Below, in pieces: positions 47,310-56,780 of a DNA stretch of 64,000 bases. The stretch is from the NCBI GenBank assembly GCA_050246875.1, contig JBFWVF010000003.1, positions 1 to 64,000 on the forward strand, read 5' to 3'. The notes under the pieces were generated by a model. The model did no database searches and was not told the origin of the DNA. It worked only from the letters and a program-made list of their open reading frames with translations. The position numbers and the translations under genes were made by a program. The stretch is from SHWB01 sp050246875 (GTDB lineage: Bacteria; Pseudomonadota; Alphaproteobacteria; UBA6615). Positions within the stretch are counted from its first letter, which is position 1; each line of letters begins with the position of its first letter.

Positions 47310-49645
47310 GCGTCGCCGAGGACATCCCCGCGGGGACGGCGGAGGGCGGCGTCGGCACGGCCGTCCGCCACGACAGCGCGGTGCGCCACGTCACTGGCAG
47401 CGCGCGCTTCATCGACGACATTTCCGAGCCGCGCGATCTCCTGCATGCCTGGCCAGTGCTGAGCACCCATGCCCATGCCCGCGTGACAGCCATCGACACG
47501 GCGCCGGCGCTCGCTTTGCCCGGCGCCGCCGCGGTGCTGACTGCCGCCGACATTCCCGGACTCAACGATGTGGGGCCGATCCTCAAGGGCGAACCCCTGC
47601 TCGCCGACGGCCTCGTCGAGCATGTCGGGCAGATCGTCGCGCTCGCCGTCGCCACGACCCGCCAGCAGGCACGCGACATGGCCGCCGCCGTCGAGGTCGC
47701 CTACGAGGCCCTGCCGGCGACGCTGTCGATCGACGCGGCGCTGGCCGCCGGCAGCTTCGTCTGCGCGCCGCAGACCCTGAAGCGCGGCGACGCCGAGGCC
47801 GCTCTCGCCACAGCGCCGCGCGTGTTCGCCGGCGAAGTGCGGATGGGCGGGCAGGACCATTTCTACCTCGAGGGCCAGATCGCGCTGGCGCTGCCCGGCG
47901 AGGACGGCGAGATGGTCGTCCACAGTTCCACCCAGCATCCGAGCGAGGTGCAGCGCGGCATCGGCCATGTCCTCGGCCTGCCGGCCAGCGAGGTGGTCGT
48001 CGAGGTGCGGCGCATGGGCGGCGCCTTCGGAGGCAAGGAGAGCCAGGCGACGATCATCGCCGCGCTGGCGGCGCTCGCCGCGCGCCACACGCGCCGGCCG
48101 GTGAAGCTGCGCCTGTCGCGCGACGACGACATGCTGGCGACCGGCAAGCGCCACGGCTTTCTCGCGCGGTGGCGGGCCGGAGTCGGCGACGACGGCCGGC
48201 TGCTCGCCCTCGACGTGACGCTGGCGGCCAATGGCGGCCACCTCGCCGACCACACGCCGCCCGTCGTCGCGCGCGCGCTCTGCCATGTCGACAACTGCTA
48301 CTTCATTCCCGACATTCTCGGCCGCGGCTTCGGCTGCAAGACCAACACCGTGTCGAACACCGCCTTCCGCGGCTTCGGCGCGCCCCAGGGCATGCTGGCG
48401 ATCGAGGCGGCGATCGACGATATCGCCCGCACGCTGGGCCGCGACCGCGACGAGATCCGGCGCGCCAGCCTCTACGCCGGCGACGGCGCGCAGGCGGTCA
48501 CGCCCTACGGCCAGCAGGTCGAGCACAATCGCCTCCCCGACCTCATCGACGCCCTGGCGAAGGATGCCGACCTGGCGCGGCGGCGGCGCGACATCGCCGC
48601 CTTCAACGCCGCGCATCCGGTGCTGAAGAAGGGGCTGGCGACGATGCCGGTGAAGTTCGGCGTCTCGTTCAACACGCCGATGCTGAACCAGGCCGGCGCC
48701 CTGGTTCACGTCTATCTCGACGGCAGCGTGCACCTGAACCACGGCGGCACGGAGATGGGCCAGGGCCTCTACACCAAGGTGGCGCAGGTCGCTGCCGAGG
48801 CCTTCCAGATCGACCTCGGGCATGTCCGCGTCAGCGCCACGCGCACCGACAAGGTGCCCAACACCTCGCCGACCGCCGCCTCGACCGGGTCCGATCTGAA
48901 CGGCATGGCGGCGCTCGCGGCCTGCCGCGAGATTCGCACCCGCATGGCGCGCTGCGTCGCCGAGGAATGGGAGGTCGAGGAGGCCGACGTCGTCTTCGCC
49001 GACAACCGCGTGCTGGCCGGCAACCGCACCATGACCTTCGCCGAGGCGGCGCAGCTCACCTGGCGCAAGCGCGTGTCGCTATCGGCGACGGGCTTCTACC
49101 GCACGCCCAAGCTGAGCTGGGACCCGGTGACCATGACCGGGCGGCCGTTCTTCTATTACTCCTACGGCGCCGCCGCCTCGGAAGTGGTGATCGACACGCT
49201 GACCGGCGAGCACCGCATCCTGCGGACCGACATCATCCACGATTGCGGCGCCTCGCTGAACCCGGCCATCGACCGCGGCCAGATCGAGGGCGCCTTCGTG
49301 CAGGGCGCCGGCTGGGTGACCAGCGAGGAGCTGTGGTGGGACAAGGCGGGCGCGCTGAGGACGCACGCCCCGTCGACCTACAAGATTCCCGGTTCGCGCG
49401 ACGCGCCGGCCGATTTCCGCGTGCACCTGCTGGCCGGCGCGCCGAATCCCGAGGCGACGATCTTCCGCTCCAAGGCGGTAGGCGAGCCGCCGCTGATGTT
49501 GGCGATTTCCGTCTGGCTCGCCCTGCGCGACGCCGTCGCCGCGGCCGCCGGCACGGCGGGCACCGTGCCGCTCGACGCGCCGGCGACGCCGGAGCGCATC
49601 CTGACGGCAATCGAGACCATGCGGGCACGGGGAGCGGCGGCATGA
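47306..49645 (+). CDS. xdhB: Xanthine dehydrogenase-type molybdenum-binding large subunit
   Basis: 779 residues from GTG overlapping the xdhA stop. Landmarks: GSARFIDDI and HAHARVTAIDT, GQDHFYLEGQIALALPGEDG, GGAFGGKES near residue 243, NTAFRGFGAPQGM near 350, NHGGTEMGQGLYTKVAQVAA near 480 and the catalytic glutamate in KAVGEPPLM (near 727). It oxidises purine-like rings at the molybdenum centre in the cytoplasm. The sequence is full length. Its stop overlaps the guaD start by ATGA, a strong sign of coupled purine breakdown. Confidence 0.94.
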
Positions 49646-50109
49646 ACGGCGACGGCTACATGAAGCGCGCGCTCGAACTGGCGCGCGGCTCGATCGATCG
49701 CGGCGGCGGCCCGTTCGGCGCCGTCATCGTCCGAGACGGCCGCATCGTCGCCGAGGGCACCAACGCAGTGACCAGCACGCCCGACCCGACGGCGCATGCC
49801 GAGGTCGTGGCCATTCGCGCCGCCGCCCTGTCGCTCGGCAACTTCGACCTCGCCGGCTGCGAGATCTATACGAGCTGCGAGCCCTGCCCGATGTGTCTCG
49901 GCGCCATCTACTGGGCGCGCCTCGACCGCATCTGGTTCGCCGCCACCCGCGACGATGCGGCCGCTGCCGGCTTCGACGACGAATTTCTCTACCGCGAGAT
50001 TCCGAAGCCGCTGGCCGACCGCCTCATCCCCACCGCGCGGCTGTCGCTGGCGGAGACCGACGCGGTGTTCCGGGCCTGGGCGGACAGTCCCGACAAGATT
50101 CCGTACTGA
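49642..50109 (+). CDS. guaD: Guanine deaminase-type nucleoside/base deaminase
   Basis: 155 residues with the cytidine-deaminase-fold zinc site: HAEVVAIRAA near residue 52 and CEPCPMCLGAIYWARL near 80. The C-terminus DDEFLYREIPKP resembles small bacterial guanine deaminases. tRNA adenosine deaminase is the alternative, but the placement directly after xdhB favours guanine to xanthine conversion, feeding the dehydrogenase. Confidence 0.85.
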   Translation: MNGDGYMKRALELARGSIDRGGGPFGAVIVRDGRIVAEGTNAVTSTPDPTAHAEVVAIRAAALSLGNFDLAGCEIYTSCEPCPMCLGAIYWARLDRIWFAATRDDAAAAGFDDEFLYREIPKPLADRLIPTARLSLAETDAVFRAWADSPDKIPY

Positions 50110-50127
50110 CGCATCGGAACCGCGTCT

Positions 50128-50155
50128 CCCTCTCCGCCCTCGGGGGTGGAGAGGG
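50128..50155. terminator. Hairpin between convergent guaD and permease genes
   Basis: CCCTCTCC pairs with GGAGAGGG (perfect 8-bp stem, 12-base loop with further GC pairing). It is a member of the CTCTCCGCC repeat family also found at 25512-25646. It probably ends transcription from both sides, though no thymine run is seen. Confidence 0.55.
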
Positions 50156-50170
50156 TGAAGCGGAGGTGGT

Positions 50171-51049
50171 CTACCGCTCGCGCCGCACCGCGCTCTCGTG
50201 CCAGCGGTGCAGCAGCGCGTGCTGCAGCGTCGTCATGCAGAAGAAGATGACGATGCCGAGGCCGGACAGCAGGATCAGCGCCGCGAACATGTTGGGAATG
50301 CGAAGCTGGTTGCCGGACTCGATGATGCGCCAGGCCAGGCCGGTCGAGCCGCCGCTGCCGGCGACGAACTCGGCCACCACCGCGCCGATGAGGGCGAGGC
50401 CGCCCGAGATCTTCATGCCGCCGAGCAGGTAGGGCAGCGCGCCGGGCATCTGCAGGTAGCGAAACATCTGCCAGCGCGAGGCGCCGTAGAGCTGCATCAG
50501 GTCGCGCAGGTTGTGGTCGGCCGACGACAGGCCGAGCGTCGTGTTCGACAGGATCGGGAAAAACGCGACGAGCCAGGCGAGGATGAGCAGCGTGAACTCG
50601 ACATTGTCGAAGCCGACCCAGATCAGCACCAGCGGCGCGATCGACACCACCGGCGTCACCTGCAGGATGACGGCGTAGGGAAACAGCGCCAGCTCCAGCA
50701 CCCGGCTCTGGGTGAAGACGATGGCCATGGCGACACCGCTCGCCACGGCCACGACGAAAGCCGAGACGGTGACGCGGAACGTCACCCACAGGGAGGCCAT
50801 CAGCGACATGAAGTTGTCGGCCAGCGCGGCGACGACGAGCGACGGCGCGGGGAGGACGAACTTGGGCACCTCGAACGCCGTGCAGGCCCATTCCCACAGC
50901 GCGATGAAGACGATGCCGACGGCGACCGGCACGGCCGTCCTGACGAAGCGCCGGTCGGCGACGACCTTGCGTATCGCACCGGGGGACGGACGTTCTGCCA
51001 GTCGGGCACGGGCAGGCGCCGCTGTCATGAATCCCGCATCAACTGCCAT
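50171..51049 (-). CDS. ABC transporter permease (SsuC/TauC-type)
   Basis: 292 residues with about six membrane helices and the cytoplasmic EAA-type loop LYGASRWQMFRYLQMPGALP near residues 185-204, the coupling site for the ATPase. It belongs to the nitrate/sulfonate/pyrimidine-precursor (BPD_transp_1) group. It is the last gene of a minus-strand operon beginning with a substrate-binding protein. Its ATPase partner is likely the divergent gene at 55387. A shared sequence style with the permease at 62780 suggests duplication. Confidence 0.92.
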   Translation of the reverse strand: MAVDAGFMTAAPARARLAERPSPGAIRKVVADRRFVRTAVPVAVGIVFIALWEWACTAFEVPKFVLPAPSLVVAALADNFMSLMASLWVTFRVTVSAFVVAVASGVAMAIVFTQSRVLELALFPYAVILQVTPVVSIAPLVLIWVGFDNVEFTLLILAWLVAFFPILSNTTLGLSSADHNLRDLMQLYGASRWQMFRYLQMPGALPYLLGGMKISGGLALIGAVVAEFVAGSGGSTGLAWRIIESGNQLRIPNMFAALILLSGLGIVIFFCMTTLQHALLHRWHESAVRRER

Positions 51050-51076
51050 TGCTTCCGTCCACCTTTGAACAGGGGC

Positions 51077-52126
51077 TTACTCGGCCGCCGCGAGGCGCAC
51101 CGGCACCGCGCCGTCGCGCCTCATCTCGGGCTCGCCGTGCTCGGCCAGGAGGGCGCGCAGCTTCTTGCGCATCAGCAGGCCGGGCCGGTCGGACACCATG
51201 TGGTACTCGCCGGCGCCCTGCGGATCGAGGGCGACGTCGCAATCCGTCGTCTCGAGGATGACCTTGTCCTCCAGCGTGACCTGACGGTCGAAGGCGTTGA
51301 CGTCGGCCGCCGGCACCTCGGCCTCGGTATCGTTGCGGTAGCAGAACTGCACGATCATCGCGCGGTCGTCGGCCATCGGCGTCGCGGCGGTGAAGATCGT
51401 GTGGCGCAGGCCGTTCGGATAGGTGATGCCGAGGCGGCGGGCGAAGGGCAGGAACCATGTCGAGTGGATCTTGCGCACCGTGCTGCTCTCGGCCGAGCCG
51501 GTGACCGCGCTGCCGATGCCGCGCACGCGCACGGGAATCTCCGTATGCACGTGGAAGCCGTAGTCGACCTCGGTGATCTCGTTCTTCGACGGCAGCGGGT
51601 CGGCGACGTCGCCGAAGCTCGCGCGGTGCGTGAAGGCGACATGCGCGTTGTCGAAGGAGTTCTCCATCAGCCGCAACGCGCCGATGTTCCATTCCTCATA
51701 GAACTGCGGGATGTAGCGGAACCCCGGCTCGTCGGCCTCGGGCAGCTCCGGCAGGCTCGTCAGCGGTTCGTCGAGGGCAACCCAGATGAAGCCGTAGCGT
51801 TCGGCCGTGCGATAGCCGGCGATGGCGATGCGGTCGGACACGGCGCCGTCGAGGCGCTGGGGGATCCGCACGCAGCGGCCGGTCGCATCGAAGGTCCAGC
51901 CGTGGTAGCCGCAGACGATGTTGCCGTCCTCGACGAAGCCGCGCGACAGCTCGGCCGTGCGGTGGCAACAGCGGTTCTCGAGGCAGGCCGGCTTGCCGGT
52001 GCCGTCGCGCCAGAGGACCAGATTCTCGCCAAGCAGGACGAATTTCTGCGGCCCCTCGTCGAGCGAGGCCGCCGGCACCACAGGATACCAGAACCGCCGC
52101 AGGACCTTCTGCTTCGTCGTCAGCAT
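51077..52126 (-). CDS. Rieske non-heme iron oxygenase, alpha subunit (copy B)
   Basis: 349 residues starting MLTTKQKVLRRFWYPVVPAA. Rieske centre: CCHRTAELSRGF with C and H, then NIVCGYHGWTFD with the second C and H (about residues 47-70). Mononuclear iron site in ENSFDNAHVAFTHR (histidines near residue 156). It would insert oxygen into, or demethylate, a substrate using electrons from a ferredoxin and reductase. It has strong similarity to the neighbouring copy A, so a tandem duplication is likely. No reductase gene is visible nearby. Confidence 0.93.
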   Translation of the reverse strand: MLTTKQKVLRRFWYPVVPAASLDEGPQKFVLLGENLVLWRDGTGKPACLENRCCHRTAELSRGFVEDGNIVCGYHGWTFDATGRCVRIPQRLDGAVSDRIAIAGYRTAERYGFIWVALDEPLTSLPELPEADEPGFRYIPQFYEEWNIGALRLMENSFDNAHVAFTHRASFGDVADPLPSKNEITEVDYGFHVHTEIPVRVRGIGSAVTGSAESSTVRKIHSTWFLPFARRLGITYPNGLRHTIFTAATPMADDRAMIVQFCYRNDTEAEVPAADVNAFDRQVTLEDKVILETTDCDVALDPQGAGEYHMVSDRPGLLMRKKLRALLAEHGEPEMRRDGAVPVRLAAAE

Positions 52127-52163
52127 GACCCTTCCATCCTTCCCCTGGCAGCGCGGCGGTCCG

Positions 52164-53183
52164 TCAGGACGCGGCCCGCACCTCGGTCTCTCCATGCGCG
52201 GCGAACAGCGCGCGCAGCTTCTTGCGCATCAGCACGCCGGGCCGGTCGGTATGCATGTGCATTTCCTCGCCGTCGTGCACGGCGAGCGGCACGTCGGGCT
52301 CCGTCCCCTCGAGGATGAACTGGTCCTCCAGCGTGATGCGCCGGTCCCACGCCACTACCTCGGCGGCCGGCGTGTCGGCCTCGGCATCGTTGCGGTAGCA
52401 GAACTGGACGACCATCGTGCGGTCGTCGGTCATCGGCGTCGCCGCCGTGAAGATCGTGTGCGTCAGGCCGTTGGGATACGAGATCGCCGCGCGGCGGCAG
52501 AACGGCATGAACCAGTCCGACTCCGTCCGCCGCACCGTGCGGTCGCCCTCGATGCCGAGCGCCTTGCGCCCGGATGCGGGGTTCCTCACCGGCGTTTCCA
52601 TCCGCCGCACGAAGCCCCAGTCGTTCTCGATCATCTCGCTCTTCGACGGCACGGGATTGTTCACGTCGCCGAAGGTATTGCGATGCGTGAAGGCGACATG
52701 GGCGGCGTCGAAGGAATTCTCCATCAGCCGGAAGGCGCCGATCTTCCATTCCTCGTAGAACTGGTCGACGCGACGGAACTCCGGCCGCGCCGCCTCGGGA
52801 ATGTCCGGTATCGGTGCCAGCGGCGCCTCCAGCGCCACCCAGATGTGGCCGTAGCGCTCGTCGGCGCGAAAGCCGGGAATGGTGATGCGATCCGCCGCGG
52901 CGGTTTCGAGCTTCTGCGGAATGCGCACGCAGCGCCCGGTCGGATCGAAGGTCCAGCCGTGATAGCCGCAGACGATGTTGCCGTCCTCGACGAAGCCGAC
53001 GGACAGTTCGGCGGTGCGATGGCAGCAGCGGTTGGCGACGCAGGCCGGCGCGCCGAACTGGTCGCGCCACAGCACGATGTTCTCGCCGAGCAGCACGAAC
53101 TTGCGCGGGCCGTCGTCGAGCAGCGCGGCCGGCATCACCGGATACCAGAACCGCCGCAGCACTTTCTGTCGGGTCGCCAGCAT
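52164..53183 (-). CDS. Rieske non-heme iron oxygenase, alpha subunit (copy A)
   Basis: 339 residues starting MLATRQKVLRRFWYPVMPAA, nearly identical at this point to copy B. Rieske ligands in CCHRTAELSVGF and NIVCGYHGWTFD; iron ligands in ENSFDAAHVAFTHRN. The two copies diverge mainly in the central catalytic region (here RMETPVRNPASGRKALG), which suggests different substrates or different positions of attack, as known for paired N-demethylating Rieske enzymes. It is the second gene after the substrate-binding protein. Confidence 0.93.
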   Translation of the reverse strand: MLATRQKVLRRFWYPVMPAALLDDGPRKFVLLGENIVLWRDQFGAPACVANRCCHRTAELSVGFVEDGNIVCGYHGWTFDPTGRCVRIPQKLETAAADRITIPGFRADERYGHIWVALEAPLAPIPDIPEAARPEFRRVDQFYEEWKIGAFRLMENSFDAAHVAFTHRNTFGDVNNPVPSKSEMIENDWGFVRRMETPVRNPASGRKALGIEGDRTVRRTESDWFMPFCRRAAISYPNGLTHTIFTAATPMTDDRTMVVQFCYRNDAEADTPAAEVVAWDRRITLEDQFILEGTEPDVPLAVHDGEEMHMHTDRPGVLMRKKLRALFAAHGETEVRAAS

Positions 53184-53247
53184 CGCCGCCTCTCGCGGAA
53201 GGGCCGACGGGCGCCGGAGGGTCCGGCGCCCGTCGTTGCGTCTCGCG

Positions 53248-54270
53248 CTAGCTGCGCGGCTTCATCTCCATGCCGTAGCCCTTGTTGACGAAGTCGAGGG
53301 TGAACGCCTTCTTGTAGTCGGCGTCCTTCGGCAGCAGCCCGTAGGAGACGAGGGCGTCGAAATGCGCCTTCCAGCGCGCGTCGGACATGGCGCCGATGCC
53401 GAGCGTCTTGGCGTCGCCGCCGTCGACGATGCCGTTGGCCTTCATCTGGTCGATGGCGAAGGCGATGACGTCGTCGCCCATGTCCGGGTTGGCCTTCTTG
53501 ATGAGAAGGTTGGCCGGCGTCGGATCTCCGTAGAGGTAGTCGTACCAGCCCTCGATCGAGGCCTCGACGAAGCCCTTCACGGCGGCCGGGTTCTCGGCGA
53601 TCCACTTCTGCGGCACCAGCGTCAGCGACGCGTAGGTGGCGTAGCCGGCATCGGCGAGCAGCCAGACATCGGGCTCGACACCCTCCTTGCGGGACATGAA
53701 GGTCTCGCTCGACAGGTAACCCTGCTGGATCGCCGTCTTGTCGGTGAGGAAGGGCGCCAGGTTGAAGGTGTACTTGCGGATCTGGCTGTCGTCGTAGCCG
53801 AACTTGGCGCGCAGGAACGGCCAGAAGGTGTTGATCGAGCCCGCCGCGATCATGATCGGCTTGCCCTTCATGGATTCGAGGCTCGGATAGACGCCCTTGT
53901 GCGACATCAGGATCTGCGGAATTTTCTGGAAGCCGGCCATCACCGCGACGACGTCGGCGCCCTCCTTCTGCAGGTTGTGGGCGTAGTCGTTGTTCGAGCC
54001 CATGGCGAAGTCGACCGCGCCGGCGGCGATGAGCTGGGCATTGTTCACGCCCGGGCCGCCCATGCGGATGGTGACGTCGAGGCCGTGCTTGGCGAAGTAG
54101 CCCTTGGCCAGCGCCTGGTAGTAGCCGCCGTGCTCGGCCTGCGCCTTCCAGCTGGTGATGAAACTGACCTTGGTGAGGTCGGCCGCCTCGGCGGTGAACG
54201 CGCCGCCGGCGAGTGCGGCGGCCGCGGCGCCCGCCGCGAGCAGATGGCGCGCTGTGCGCAGTGCCGTCAT
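53248..54270 (-). CDS. ABC transporter substrate-binding protein, NMT1/THI5-like (copy 1)
   Basis: 340 residues with a signal peptide (LLAAGAAAAALAGGAFTAEA, cleaved before ADLTKV). The mature protein opens KVSFITSWKAQAEHGGYYQA and continues YFAKHGLDVTIRMGGPG; this is the NMT1/THI5 periplasmic-binding fold used for pyrimidine-like, sulfonate or nitrate ligands. It resembles the copies at 58795 and 61787, sharing the C-terminal GIGAMSDARW and DYKKAFTLDFVNK motifs. It is the first gene of the operon with both Rieske oxygenases and a permease. Confidence 0.92.
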   Translation of the reverse strand: MTALRTARHLLAAGAAAAALAGGAFTAEAADLTKVSFITSWKAQAEHGGYYQALAKGYFAKHGLDVTIRMGGPGVNNAQLIAAGAVDFAMGSNNDYAHNLQKEGADVVAVMAGFQKIPQILMSHKGVYPSLESMKGKPIMIAAGSINTFWPFLRAKFGYDDSQIRKYTFNLAPFLTDKTAIQQGYLSSETFMSRKEGVEPDVWLLADAGYATYASLTLVPQKWIAENPAAVKGFVEASIEGWYDYLYGDPTPANLLIKKANPDMGDDVIAFAIDQMKANGIVDGGDAKTLGIGAMSDARWKAHFDALVSYGLLPKDADYKKAFTLDFVNKGYGMEMKPRS

Positions 54271-54330
54271 GTCCGTCTCCTTCGTCGATCACTGTGCGCG
54301 GGCGCGTGCCCGCGACGCGTCGATGGCAGG

Positions 54331-54347
54331 AGCACAGTTCGTGCCAG
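54331..54347 (-). promoter_or_regulatory. Sigma-54-type promoter of the SBP-Rieske-Rieske-permease operon
   Basis: Minus strand CTGGCACGAACTGTGCT. GG and GC are ten bases apart. The -24 half TGGCACG is perfect; the -12 half is GTGC instead of TTGC. It lies about 60 bases upstream of the substrate-binding protein start. Confidence 0.65.
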
Positions 54348-54419
54348 CGGCGATTCACGGTTCGAATCCGCGCAGGCCCGTTCGGCGTTGCACAGATGCG
54401 CGGCGGTGACCGCCCTGTC

Positions 54420-54436
54420 TGCACAGTCCGTGGGCA
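54420..54436. promoter_or_regulatory. NtrC-like dyad between divergent sigma-54 promoters
   Basis: TGCACAGTCCGTGGGCA matches TGCAC-N7-GTGCA with one mismatch. A second TGCACAG half-site lies 31 bases to the left (54389). The dyad is between the two divergent sigma-54-type promoters, about 60-90 bases from each, and could serve both. Confidence 0.45.
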
Positions 54437-54478
54437 ATCGGCCGCACATGTCCGCGCCATCCGGCGCCGCGTGGCGCG

Positions 54479-54494
54479 TGGCACGGATATGGCA
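54479..54494 (+). promoter_or_regulatory. Sigma-54-type promoter of the creatininase-ATPase operon
   Basis: TGGCACGGATATGGCA. GG (54480-54481) and GC (54492-54493) are ten bases apart. The -24 half is perfect and the -12 half reads TGGC instead of TTGC. It lies about 50 bases upstream of the ATG at 54542. Confidence 0.65.
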
Positions 54495-54541
54495 ACGCGG
54501 CGCGCCGGAAAGGCCGGGGCAGCAGGGCGCCCGGAACGCAC

Positions 54542-55369
54542 ATGACGATGACGACACTTCCCCGCCGCTGGTGGCAGGACATGACGACCGCCGAGTTCGC
54601 CGCGCTCGACGCGCCGCGTGTCGTGGCGCTGCTGCCCGTCGCGGCCATCGAGGCACACGGGCCCCATCTGCCGGTCTATGTCGACGCCTGCATCAACAAG
54701 ACCATCGTCGAGCGCGCCGTCGAGCTGATGCCCGCCGACCTGCCGGCGACGGTGCTGCCGATGATGCCGGTCGGCAAGAGCGACGAGCACCTCGCCTTCC
54801 CCGGCACGCTCACCCTGTCGGCGGAGACGCTGATCCGCCTGTGGACGGAAATCGGCGAGTCCGTGCACCGCGCCGGCATCCGCAAGCTGGTGCTGTTCAA
54901 TTCGCACGGCGGCCAGCCACAGATCGCCGACATCGTCGCGCGCGACCTGCGCGTGCGCCTCGGCATGTTCGTCGTCACCGCCGCGTCCTTCGGCCTTGGC
55001 AAGCCGGCCGGCCTGTTCGATCCGATGGAGCTGGCCCACGGCATCCACGGCGGCACGGTCGAGACCTCGATCATGCTCGCCGCGCGCCCCGACCTCGTGC
55101 AGATGGACCGCGCCGAGAACTTCGTCCCGTCCTCGGTGGCGATGGAGCAGGAATACCGCTGGCTGCGGCCCGAGGGCCGCGGCGTCGGCTTCGGCTGGCA
55201 GACCCAGGACCTGCACCCCGCCGGCGCCGCCGGCGACGCCACCGCCGCCGACCCGGAGCACGGCCGCCAGGTCATCGAGCACGTCGCCGCCGCCCTCGTC
55301 GACCTGCTCGGCGAGGTCGCCCGCTATCCCCTCGACAACATCCGCCGGCCCGTGCCGGCCTTCGCCTGA
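54542..55369 (+). CDS. Creatininase-family amidohydrolase
   Basis: 275 residues. Metal-binding residues sit in VAAIEAHGPHLPVYVDA near residues 34-50, LFNSHGGQPQ near 119, and HGIHGGTVETSIML near 164; this is the creatininase fold. Members open cyclic amides, such as creatinine, or hydrolyse formamides in riboflavin and F420-type synthesis. Placement with an ABC ATPase under a sigma-54-type promoter suggests ring opening of an imported N-compound. The exact substrate is unknown. Confidence 0.88.
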   Translation: MTMTTLPRRWWQDMTTAEFAALDAPRVVALLPVAAIEAHGPHLPVYVDACINKTIVERAVELMPADLPATVLPMMPVGKSDEHLAFPGTLTLSAETLIRLWTEIGESVHRAGIRKLVLFNSHGGQPQIADIVARDLRVRLGMFVVTAASFGLGKPAGLFDPMELAHGIHGGTVETSIMLAARPDLVQMDRAENFVPSSVAMEQEYRWLRPEGRGVGFGWQTQDLHPAGAAGDATAADPEHGRQVIEHVAAALVDLLGEVARYPLDNIRRPVPAFA

Positions 55370-55386
55370 CCGCCATGGAGCCGACG

Positions 55387-56175
55387 ATGAACGCCATCCG
55401 CCCCGACGCGCGCCCGCTCGCCGTGCTGCGCGGCGTCGACAAGACCTTCTCCAACGGCACCACGGCCCTGAAGGGGCTCGACCTGACGATCAACCGGCAG
55501 GAGTTCATCAGCCTGCTCGGGCCGTCGGGCTGCGGCAAGTCGACGGCGTTGCGGCTGATCGCCGGCCTCGGCGACGTGTCCTCCGGCGACATCGACTGGC
55601 CGACCTCGTCCTACGACCATCGCGGCCGGCCGGAGCGCGAGATGGGCTTCGTCTTCCAGGAGCCGACGCTGATGCCCTGGGCGACCGTCTGGGACAATGT
55701 CTGGCTGCCGCTGCGCCTCGCCGGCAAGGGCAAACGCGAGGTCGCCGACAGCGTCGACGAGGCGATCGCCATGGTCGGCCTCGCCGGCTTCGAGCGCGCC
55801 TATCCGCGCGAGCTGTCGGGCGGCATGAAGATGCGCGTCTCCATCGCCCGCGCGCTGGTCACCAAGCCCAAGCTGCTGCTGATGGACGAGCCCTTCGCGG
55901 CGCTCGACGAGATCACCCGCTTCAAGCTCAACAACGACCTGCTGTCGCTGTGGGAGACGCAGAAGTGGACGGTGATCTTCGTCACCCACAGCGTCTACGA
56001 ATCGGTCTACCTGTCGAGCCGCATCGTCGTGATGGCGGCGCGGCCGGGCCGCATCGTCGGCGAGATCGCCATCGACGCCCCTTATCCGCGCGACGACGCC
56101 TTCCGCACGTCGGAGCCCTACAACGTCTGGTGCCGCGAGGTCTCCGGCATGCTGCACACGGCAATGGACGGCTGA
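55387..56175 (+). CDS. ABC transporter ATP-binding protein
   Basis: 262 residues; the ATG at 55387 is preferred to 55375 because GGAG lies seven bases before it. Walker A GPSGCGKST near residue 47, Q-loop FQEPTLMPW, signature LSGGMKMRVSIARAL, Walker B LLLMDEPFAALDE and switch histidine VTHSVYESVYLS. It is of the SsuB/TauB/NrtD type. It is the only ATPase of this cluster in the window, so it probably powers the permease at 50171 and perhaps also the one at 62780. Confidence 0.94.
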   Translation: MNAIRPDARPLAVLRGVDKTFSNGTTALKGLDLTINRQEFISLLGPSGCGKSTALRLIAGLGDVSSGDIDWPTSSYDHRGRPEREMGFVFQEPTLMPWATVWDNVWLPLRLAGKGKREVADSVDEAIAMVGLAGFERAYPRELSGGMKMRVSIARALVTKPKLLLMDEPFAALDEITRFKLNNDLLSLWETQKWTVIFVTHSVYESVYLSSRIVVMAARPGRIVGEIAIDAPYPRDDAFRTSEPYNVWCREVSGMLHTAMDG

Positions 56176-56190
56176 GGGCTGCCGTCGCGA

Positions 56191-56329
56191 CGGCCTCATC
56201 CTTCGAGACGGCGCTGCGCGCCTCCTCAGGATGAGGCCTACTGGTAAAGACGACGCTTTATGCGACGGCGCAACAAGCCGCCTCACCCTGAGGAGCCGCC
56301 ACAGGCGGCGTCTCGAAGGGCGAGGCGGC
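56191..56329. repeat. Pair of dispersed hairpin repeats
   Basis: Left unit: GGCCTCATCCTTCGAGACGG with GCCTCCTCAGGATGAGGCC (56193-56237). Right unit: CCGCCTCACCCTGAGGAGCC with GTCTCGAAGGGCGAGGCGGC (56278-56329). Both are built from the same CCTTCGAGAC/CTCAGGATGAGG words as the repeats at 10298 and 31331, but with a different centre. They separate the convergent ATPase and cupin genes. Confidence 0.8.
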
Positions 56330-56340
56330 TAGCCGCGACG

Positions 56341-56775
56341 TTACCCGCCCAGCCGCCGCAGCACGGCACGATCCTCGTCGTCGAGCGGGACCGGCGTGCC
56401 GTTGTGGATCAGCTCGGCGAAGTCCTCGTTCGGCACCATCACCGTCAGGGTGTAGAGCTTGCCGGGTCCGGTGTTCTCGATGACGTGCTCGGCGCCGGGC
56501 AGGATGACCATGGAGTCGCCGGGACCGAGCGGCGCCGCCTTGCCGTCGCAATAGGCAATGCCGCTGCCGGCGAGCACGTAGAACATCTCGTGCGCGACGG
56601 CATGCGTGTTCGGCGGCGTCTTGCCGCCCCTGCGGAACACCTCGACGATGGCCGTGAAGCCGATGCCGGCGCCGCCATCCGCCACGGGGTCGGCGATGCA
56701 GATCATGTAGTTGGTGTCGCCCGGCGAGATGCGGAAGGCGCGGTAGTCGTCGACGCGACGCAGGATCACCGACAT
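56341..56775 (-). CDS. Cupin domain protein (copy 1)
   Basis: 144 residues from MSVILRRVDDYRAFRISPGD. Cupin core with metal-ligand-type residues: PPNTHAVAHEMFYVLAGSG, then LGPGDSMVILPGAEHVIENT. It may be a metal-dependent dioxygenase, isomerase or binding protein; nothing narrower can be said. It is the third gene of a minus-strand operon with an isochorismatase-like hydrolase and a 2-oxoglutarate oxygenase. Confidence 0.85.
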   Translation of the reverse strand: MSVILRRVDDYRAFRISPGDTNYMICIADPVADGGAGIGFTAIVEVFRRGGKTPPNTHAVAHEMFYVLAGSGIAYCDGKAAPLGPGDSMVILPGAEHVIENTGPGKLYTLTVMVPNEDFAELIHNGTPVPLDDEDRAVLRRLGG

Positions 56776-56780
56776 GGCGG

